NCBI RefSeq assembly: GCF_030272615.1 | Contig: NC_081412.1 | Coordinates: 693,478,083 to 693,542,082, forward strand | DNA length: 64,000 nucleotides | Origin: Cryptomeria japonica | Taxonomy: Eukaryota > Streptophyta > Pinopsida > Cupressales > Cupressaceae | Direction of reading: 5' to 3' | Shown: positions 57,170 through 64,000 of the stretch, piece after piece | Numbering within the stretch: position 1 is the stretch's first letter | Layout of the letters: each line of letters opens with the position of its first letter | Program-made: the position numbers and the translations under genes | The notes under the pieces: model-generated | Database searches by the model: none | What the model was told of the DNA's origin: nothing | What the model saw: only the letters and a program-made list of their open reading frames with translations

Positions 57170-58330
57170 TGATGAATACTAAGAGGGGGGGTGAATTAGT
57201 ATGCCAAAAATCTTTGCACTAAAACACTTACACAGTTTAAAGATAAACCGGTAAAGCAGTTTGACAATCAAACTAGTTACCACACATACAAACCAAAATG
57301 TGAATAAAACATTCACCCACAAAAGCAATACAACCATAACACAAGATATTTGATGTGGAAACCCAACTAGGAAAAACCATGGTGAGATGGAACTCACAAG
57401 TCACTATCTGCAGAATAGAAACCAGATCGGTTAAGGTCTTACAATGTTCTTCACCAGAATAGATCCTATTAGGAACCTCAATCTCTGTTAGGAGATAAGT
57501 CTGATTAAAGACTACCTTGTTAGAGGATTTTAGATTCACATGTGTGAACCACCTTGTTAGAGGATTTTACAAAGGCTTTGAGGCCTACCCAGTTAGGGGT
57601 TGCTGACTTGATAAAGATGTGAGTAATCAACAAGTGTTTGATCTATCTAATAGCACAAGCTACTTGGTTAGATCTAGTATTGCTCACAGCTAATGCGTTC
57701 CAGCATTACTTCAGTCTTCTCTATCTCTCTCTTAGTTACAACTCGATCTTTTCAGATAAGATCGCTCTTCCAACAACTCAACATCCACCTTAAACCCTAG
57801 CTCAACATTAACCCTTTTCACAACAACCTAAAACCCTAGACATGATGTCCCTTTTAAAGGAATCCGATTTCATGTCGGTCCAATAGAATTTCTTTACAAT
57901 TTCCTAGGTTCAATGAACCTAGACATACTTAGTAACATGACAGAAGAATCACCATTAATGTGTCAGCACCGTCAAACAATCGGTGGATTGGTAACTCATC
58001 ACAAAATGTCGGTTGGTAACTCATCACAGAGTATTACTAGTTCATACAAAATACTGATTGCCGGTTTGACAAAAATGAAGATTGGTAAGAATGTGTTGTG
58101 CCACTTTGCACCCTCGTACCACTTGTGATTTGCGAATTGCTTGGGTTTGACATGCCGCTTCAGACTGGGAAACACATTCTGCAAAATCACTACTAGTCTA
58201 AAGACTAGAATACAACATACCGGTTGGAACAAATACCAGTTGAGCATGAGCTCATATATATAAAGGGGATGTCAATACAAGTGTATGTCCATCAATGACA
58301 ATCACAACATAAACATAAAAAATGCCAACA
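57170..58330 (-). repeat. Element F 5' LTR (1161 bp)
   Basis: Minus strand: TGTTGGCATTTTTTATG at 58330 to agtattcatca at 57170. The end (ccccccctcttagtattcatca) resembles that of the A LTR (cctcttagtata...ttcatca), and the U5 module at 57353-57382 (catggtttttcctagttgggtttccacat) is nearly identical to A. Repeated cctctaacaaggt units near 57530-57570. No gene seen. Confidence 0.88.
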
Positions 58331-58462
58331 CTGTTAATATTTAACCTTTGAAAGAATGTAGTCCCTTCATACCTTTACCGATTAATTTGGAATAGGTGTA
58401 CCTAACTCGGTAGGTAAGGTACTTTCTTCATTTGACACAATTTCCTTCTTTCTCCAAATCAT

Positions 58463-59734
58463 CTATAATTTGTCTTTTATTTCCTCAGTGTCTCCTCTAG
58501 GTTGATCTCTGCAATCTCTAGCCAAGTGTCCAACTTTGTGACAATGAAAACATGCCATACCAAGATTTCTCCATGATCTTCGGTTGTTCATTCCAAACCT
58601 TATAAAGCAGTTGGAACTTATAAGTCCATATCTTACACAACATTCACACCATATCCTTGTATTGTAATCCCATGGTACTACAAAATATTGTTGGTAAGGA
58701 TCTGTGTGAGTTTGGTAGCCTCCAGTATTTTCTCGGTGTGCAAACCACATATAGTTCTTTTGCTTAAACTAACACTTCTTGGTACTATGTCCATATCTAT
58801 TGCAGTTTTTACAAAACCCTTTGAATTTTGCCTTCTGATAATTGTTAATAGACTTTGTCCTACATTGGTTAGATGTGTGACCATACTTATTGCAATTATT
58901 ACAATAACCATTAGACCTAATGACATTCGGTAGCTTACCTTTTCTGATTTGGCACATATTAGCAGTATGTCCTTGTTTTCCATAGTAGTTACAAATAGGT
59001 TTCTTTCCTTTGATGTTCTTCTTATTTCCAACTTGCTTTGATGATTCTCCTCTCTCAGTAGTGTGGATTCACTTCTCGGTAGAGTCTTTTCCTTTGTAAC
59101 TGAGTCCTACATCTTTGTTGGGTCTTCTTGTATTTAGTTGCTCATCCAACATCTTTGATGCTTCATAACTCTTCTTTAGTGTTTCTTTGAATTTCTTCTT
59201 TGTTTCAAGTTCATTATTCAACCTTGATACTTCAAGTTTCAATGCTTGATTCTCATCATCTTTCAGATTTGCTTCATGATGTGCATAGCCCAATTGATCT
59301 GATAGATTACTTTGAATTCCAGTCAACCTTGTGATTTCATCATTCTTTTCAAATACTAATGCTTCAAGCTATTGTTTTTTTCTTTTTAGATCTCTTAATT
59401 TCTCCTCAGCTATCCTTAATGCATCAAGATTCTCAGTCATCTGTGTGCTGAAATGTTCATGTCCTCTTTTCATTGCTTTTAGCTGATCAGTCAGTTCTTT
59501 GTTCTTTTCTTTCATTTCTCCAATCATCTCTTCGGTCTCTTCAGATATAATATTCTCAGATGATGTTTCAATTTGTTCCACTAGCTCTTAAGAGTCCTGT
59601 AAATCATTAGATAATCTTCTTCTAACTTTCAATGATTTTTGCATTTGTCTTTACATGTCTACAGTCACTTGATTAGCATGATCCAACTCTTCTTGCAGAT
59701 ACACAATTCTCCAAGATTTTTTATAGCCTTCCAT
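58463..59734 (-). pseudogene. Element H Gag: coiled coil plus five zinc knuckles
   Basis: ATG at 59734 (MEGYKKSWRIVYLQEELDH), 48 bp after the PBS. One frame, with stops in the N-terminal quarter and at 59366, 59066 (TGA) and 58766 (TAG). The first half is coiled coil (EMKEKNKELTDQLKAMKRGH, NQALKLEVSRLNNELETKKK). Knuckles: CNYYGKQGHTANMC (second Cys lost), CNNCNKYGHTSNQC, CKNCNRYGHSTKKC, CECCVRYGLISSNC (His lost) and CFHCHKVGHLARDC. The tandem knuckles are spaced 30-100 residues apart. Same Gag type as B, D and F. Confidence 0.8.
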
Positions 59735-59781
59735 TGATAAGATCTTTCTCTTTAGGTTGTTAAACCCTTTTCCAAGATTCA

Positions 59782-59794
59782 AGCTCTAATACCA
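59782..59794 (-). other. Element H primer-binding site (one change)
   Basis: tggtattagagct on the minus strand: the Met-type PBS with one C-to-T change (tcag to ttag). Confidence 0.8.
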
Positions 59795-59796
59795 AT

Positions 59797-60963
59797 TGTT
59801 AGGCCCAATATGGAAAGCTAATGTACTGAGAGGGGAGGAGTGAATCAGTACTTCAAAAATTTTCTTCAACAATATCTTTACTGTTATGCATAAACCAAAA
59901 ACCGCTATAACATAACATAAAGCTAAAACAAATAAATAACAATCATACATGATTCACTCCATAACACATATATTTTGGCTATGTAGAAACTCTTGGTTAG
60001 AGAGAAAAACTATAGTGGGGATGGCACCCACAACTTCACTACTACAATAATAAAGAGTTCTCGGTTAGAGCTACATGTTTAGCTATTTTTGATAGCTTAC
60101 CCTATTAGGAGTATCAAGATCATTAGATCTACCTTGCTAAAGGATTTTACAACACTTATTCTAAAATGTTGCACCTGGTTAAAGGCTTTCCAATTTATAG
60201 ACTTTGTTAGAGTCTTTTACCCTGTTAAAGGTTTCTCTTACAACTTCAAAATATTACAATAAAATCTTTACAAATATCTGCAACTTTACATCTGGAATGT
60301 TATAGCAGATTCTATGTGCTCAAAATGAGATTACCTTGCTTATAGCATACCTCGGTAACCCATAAAGTAACTCAGTAAACTCTTCTGTTTACTCTGTTCT
60401 TTGACTGTTCTCTGAAATCCTTCTTGATGACCTCTGTGTCTCTGTAACAGTCATAACACTTAGGGCTTTCCCATGATTTTTCTTTTCACATATGTTTGTC
60501 TTCAGACTCATACACACATACCTCTATATATCTATCTGATCCCAATCCATGCTATATAAATAGATCTCTTATGTTGGTGATCTGGTTCATTGCTTCGATC
60601 TTACAAACATGATTTATCAAATGAATAACCATACAAAATATTTCATTGGATAGATGACCTCAAAATCATACACAATCCTTAAGTGCATTTTTCAATGTGA
60701 TAATGGTTCTTTGTTCCTCGATCTTGTAACATGTTTCCACATGTGTCTAGGTTCAATGAATCTAGTAAAACATTTTACTTGGTGTATCATTCTTGTGACT
60801 CGGTAGACATAGAATGTTACTCGGTTGACAGCTCGGTGTATACTAGGCTTTGTGACTGCTTCCTTCTATAACCGACTGCACTGTGCTTACCGACTAAATA
60901 TTTCGGTAGTAGTAACCGACTAGAGTATATAGAATGAATTTGGATATAAAACTAATGGCAACT
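59797..60963 (-). repeat. Element H 5' LTR (about 1167 bp)
   Basis: Left border (LTR end ggcctaaca on the minus strand) is clear at the PBS; the right border (about 60963, gttgccattag on the minus strand) is less sure, to about 10 bp, because the expected TGTTGGCA is altered. U5 module at about 59981-60018. No gene seen. Confidence 0.65.
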
Positions 60964-61175
60964 TAATAAGTAGTAACAGATTTGTCCTCTTTTCTTGGTG
61001 GAGTTTTTTCCCGAAAGGGTTTTCCCACGTAATCACAATGTTATGTGTTTATAGATTTGTGGCATTATCTTTTGATATTATAGCTAATTTATTTCATATG
61101 ATAAACACTATTAGATCTGATTTACAATTTGATTTGAAGCTTCTATTATTGTTGTCCACCTCTTCTTTTCTAATA
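60964..61175 (+). repeat. Element I 5' LTR remnant (U5 end)
   Basis: Only about 210 bp remain. The U5 module (ggagttttttcccgaaagggttttcccacg) is at about 61010-61030; it ends about tctaata, just before the PBS. The rest was displaced by H. Confidence 0.65.
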
Positions 61176-61177
61176 TT

Positions 61178-61190
61178 TGGTATTAGAGTC
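61178..61190 (+). other. Element I primer-binding site
   Basis: tggtattagagtc, Met type with the same tcag-to-ttag change as in H. Confidence 0.8.
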
Positions 61191-61285
61191 TGGCCAGTTT
61201 TGTGTCTTGGGTGGTAGAAGGGATGTTTTTTGAGCATTTGTGGGAGTTTTAGTTGATTTGTTTTTTGTAGATTTGTGTTGATATC

Positions 61286-62117
61286 ATGGCTGCAACTCAA
61301 TCTCATTTAGACATAGAGAAGTTCAATGGAATGGGTTATGAGTTGTGGAAGCTAAAAATGGAAGATCTCCTTGAAGAACAAGATTAATGGGTGGTTGTAA
61401 CAAATAGATAGAAGCTAGAGAAACTTTTTGATGAAGACTATGAGAAGGTGGATAAAAAAGGCATGAGGTACTATTAGATTGTGTCTTTCAGATTCTATTC
61501 TTTTAAATGTGTCAAAAGAGAAGTCTGCATATTCTTTGTGGAACCAAATCAATGAGATCTACCAAGCCAAAAGTTTGGTAAATAAACTTTACTTGAAATA
61601 GAAATTATTTTCCCTTAAGATGAAGGAAGGTGGTACAATATCTGAGCATTTGAATTCATTTAATTATTTTTGAGTTGACTAGCCTCTATTGATATTTCAG
61701 TTGAAGAAGAGGATAAATGAATTATACTTCTTTGTTCTTTACCCAATTCATGGGAAAATTTCATTCTTGCTATCATTTGTAACCTTGAAGATCCATAGAT
61801 GGATGCACTTGTTGGAGCTTTGTTGGCACAGGAAATGAGGAGAAAGGTTATGGATAGTTTGGGTGATTCTCTCAATGCTAGGGGAAGGCCTAAAGAAAGA
61901 GGGTCTAAAGGAGATAAGAATGGACCTAAGGACAAGTGTAAGGGAAAATATAAAATTCCTAGTAAAAAGAATAGAGTGAAGTGTTAGAATATGGAAAGAG
62001 AGGGCATGTCAAGAAGGAATGCAAGAATCCAAAGAAATAGTTTGATTCCTCTACAGAGAAATCCTCAAACTCAGGTGAAGATGCTTTGATTTCTTTTCTT
62101 CATGTTATGACTAAAGA
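61286..62117 (+). pseudogene. Element I gag (heavily decayed)
   Basis: ATG at 61286 (MAATQSHLDIEKFNGMGYEL WKLKME), the usual copia Gag start. About ten stops and frameshifts follow. A short open part, 61799-61987 (MDALVGALLAQEMRRKVMD, basic tail), leads to a knuckle read across a stop and a shift (KC-stop-NYGK.GHVKKECKNPKK, about 61978-62035). Confidence 0.8.
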
Positions 62118-63300
62118 AAATTAGCTAATTGATGCAGGATGCTCATACCACATTACTCCTCATAAGGAGTGGTTTTCCACATATGAGAAAAATGCTAGAG
62201 GAGAAATCTACCTCGGTGATAACTCTTCATATTCCTATTGTCAGAAGGGGTAAGATTCAATTGTATTTCAGTGATGGGAGAATTAAATCTCTTTTAGGTG
62301 TTTTGCATGTCCCAAGTTTAGAAATATTTAATTTCAGTTTCTATGTTAAATGATATGGGATTGCATGTAATATTTGATAAGCATGGTTGCAAATTAGTAA
62401 GAGGAAACTTGGTGGTAGCAAGAGGGACAAGGAAGGGGACTCTATTTAAGCTTGAAGCCACTATAGTTGTTAAATCTTCTAATGTAACTAAATCTAAAAA
62501 TACTTGTATGTTGTGGCATTGTAGATTGGGCCACATTAGTGAGAATGGTTTAAAAACCATTTTGATTAAAAAGTTGTAGATGGTTTTTCTTATTATGATG
62601 AGAGTTTTGAATTTTGTGAACATTGTGTGTTTGGAAAACAAAATAGAAAGTCATTTCCTTCAAGGATTAATAAATCTAAGATTAAATTGGAAATTATTCA
62701 CTCAAATGTATTTGGTCTAGTGGATATTGAATCAATTGGAAGATCTATATATTTTGTCTTCTTCATTGATGATGTTTCTAGATATACACGGTTATATTAT
62801 ATAAGGCATAAATATGAATTTTTCACTAAGTTTAAAGAATTTAAGGCCTTAGTTGAAAATAAAACATATTGTAAAATCAAGGTTTTAAGAATGGATAATG
62901 GTTGAGAATATTTTTCTAAGGAATTTGATGAATTTTGTAAGCATGTAAGAATTGCAAGACAAAAAGCTACTCTTATATTCCACAACAGGATGGAGTGGCA
63001 AAAAGGTTCAATCAAACAATAATGGAAAGAATGAGAAGTATGTTAAGTGGTTCTAGGCTTGATAGATGCTTTTGGGTAGAATTTGTAAGTACTACTTGTT
63101 ACTTGTTAAATATATCTCCTTGTAAGGCTCTTTATATGACAACTTATGAAGTGTGGGCAGGTAAGAAACATTTTATTTTACATTTAAGGGTATTTGGTTG
63201 CAAGGTTTATGTTTATGTGCCTAAAGAAAAATGAACTAAGTTGGATCCAAAAGATGAAAAGTGCATTTTCATTGGATATGTTGATAATGTAAAATGTTAT
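62118..63300 (+). pseudogene. Element I protease and integrase (decayed)
   Basis: Protease: QLIDAGCSYHITPHKEWF near 62120 (copia DAG/DSG form). GAG-pre-integrase: MLWHCRLGHISENGLK (about 62509) and CEHCVFGKQNRKSF (about 62617). Integrase core: LEIIHSNVFG where relatives have HSDV, so the first Asp is Asn; KVLRMDNG-stop-EYFS (TGA, Gly expected); and DGVAKRFNQTIMER where relatives have AERxN, so Glu is Lys. CFWVEFVSTTCYLLNISPCKA and LRVFGCKVYVYVPKEK follow. Three catalytic positions are affected. Confidence 0.87.
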
Positions 63301-64000
63301 AAGTTCTAGAATCCACTAACCAAGAAAATTATCTTTTCTAGAGATGTGATTTTTAGGGAACTTAGTGTCATTTCTGATCCTGAACAACCAAAAGAAAAAG
63401 ATAAGGAAAAGAGAGTGCATTTTGAAATTAAGCATGAAAGTGCACCTCAAGAAGAACAAAGAGATGGACATGAGGACAACGATGAGGAAGAAGAATATGA
63501 GGGTTTATAAATAGTTATTGATCAAACTAAATAACATGAAGTGGTTGAGCAAGATCAAGAACAAGAGCCCCATACTCCTATTCTTAGAAGGTCCACAAGA
63601 CAATGAAATCTAGTTGATAGGTATATCCCACCATATTTCCATTGTATATTTGCTTTATTAAGTACTGGTGATGAACCTAGATCCTATAAGGAATCTATTC
63701 TAGCATATGATTGTGATTCTTGGCAACAAGCCATGCTACATGAGATGACGACATTAGAATCATGTGATACATGGGATCTTGTTAATTTTCCCAATGGGAG
63801 AAAATTCATTGGTTGTAAATGGGTCTACAAAATAAATTTGGAGCATATAGTTCATTGGAAAAGTACAAAGATAGACTGGTAGCTAAGGGCTACTCCTAGA
63901 GAGAGGGAGTTGATTTTGGTGAGATTTTATCTCCTGTTGCTAAATTATCCTCTATTAGATTGCTTTTATCCATTGCTGTTGCTAATGATTTTGAGATTGA
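63301..64000 (+). pseudogene. Element I integrase C-terminus and RT start (cut by window end)
   Basis: IIFSRDVIFRELSVI, then an acidic linker (EDNDEEEEYEG), TPILRRSTRQ, and the RT N-terminus: YDCDSWQQAMLHEMTTLESC, TWDLVNFPNGRKFIGCKWVY, KINLEH, then a frameshift before LRATP/KGYSQREGVDFGEILSPV. The window ends inside RT motif A sequence. Confidence 0.85.

Larger units (their letters stand above)
53137..58330 (-). mobile_element. Element F: best copy of the pol-less gag+ORF2 family
   Basis: Minus strand: LTR (58330-57170), PBS, Gag (57131-55842), a 443-bp spacer with a TATA box, then ORF2 (55398 to the cut at 53137). No pol anywhere. It interrupts H at 58331 (candidate TSD ctgtt 58331-58335). 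The 3' LTR and ORF2 end were lost at the junction with E. Confidence 0.85.
58331..60963 (-). mobile_element. Element H: coiled-coil, five-knuckle gag element (cut by F)
   Basis: Minus strand: LTR (about 60963-59797), PBS (59794-59782), Gag (59734-58463), and about 130 bp of degraded coding sequence before the F LTR. The downstream part (ORF2 or pol) is not in the window, so its class is open. Confidence 0.75.
60964..64000 (+). mobile_element. Element I: Ty1/copia element running off the window
   Basis: LTR remnant, PBS, gag, protease, integrase and the start of RT in order, all heavily interrupted. The pol differs from A and C (LIDAGCSYHITPHKEWF, WHCRLGHISENGLK, RRSTRQ), so it belongs to another copia lineage. 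Its LTR is cut on the left by H. Confidence 0.88.

Overview
The window is plant nuclear heterochromatin made almost entirely of nested LTR retrotransposons. I found no host protein gene, rRNA, tRNA or CRISPR array. AT-rich sequence, Ty1/copia elements with an initiator-Met-type primer-binding site (tggtatcagagc), a giant Ty3/gypsy element and pervasive CAG-to-TAG decay all fit a large plant genome. A gymnosperm is my best guess, from the bulk and style of nesting; no gene in the window proves it.

Layout (element letters are mine): A (1-5569, +) is a decayed copia with gag, protease, integrase, RT, RNase H and its 3' LTR. It sits inside B (5570-10282, -), a pol-less element with a coiled-coil/multi-zinc-knuckle Gag and a second ORF (ORF2). 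B sits in J (10283-12080, -), a gypsy gag relic. G (12081-13665 and 41882-43108, +) is the 3' end and split 3' LTR of another copia-like element. C (13666-41876, +) is a full copia element inserted in the G LTR (TSD gaccc/gacct). Inside C, and splitting its pol, lies a 20.4 kb Ty3/gypsy element (17847-38269, perfect TSD gacat). Its LTRs are 6483 and 6751 bp, and each carries its own TATA box, leader intron and a roughly 1.2 kb-codon reading frame. D (43109-46662, +) is ORF2, an LTR, a PBS and the start of a coiled-coil gag. E (46663-53136, +) is a gypsy-like element with gag and protease only, invaded by a solo LTR K (50308-51545, TSD ccagt). F (53137-58330, -) is the best copy of the gag+ORF2 family and has its own TATA between the two ORFs. 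H (58331-60963, -) has a five-knuckle gag. I (60964-64000, +) is a copia running off the window.

How the parts work together: A, C and I encode a copia polymerase. B, D and F have gag and/or ORF2 but no polymerase, yet share the PBS, the polypurine-tract hairpin and the U5 module with the copia elements, so they probably depend on copia-encoded enzymes. The gypsy element has an unusual domain order: ORF1 overlapping gag by ATGA, then gag, protease, an added archaeal-type RNase H, RT, a native RNase H without two of its catalytic Asp positions, and integrase.

The most interesting signals are four. First, a gene-like unit inside the gypsy LTR, driven by an array of 11-bp-arm hairpins with G-boxes. 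Second, ORF2, a repeated unknown protein (conserved N-terminal domain, basic linker, helical C-terminus) that replaces pol in copia-like elements and resembles the LTR protein in architecture. Third, four in-frame UAG codons shared by both gypsy LTRs. Fourth, a stop-codon spectrum dominated by TAG, as expected from CHG-methylation decay.
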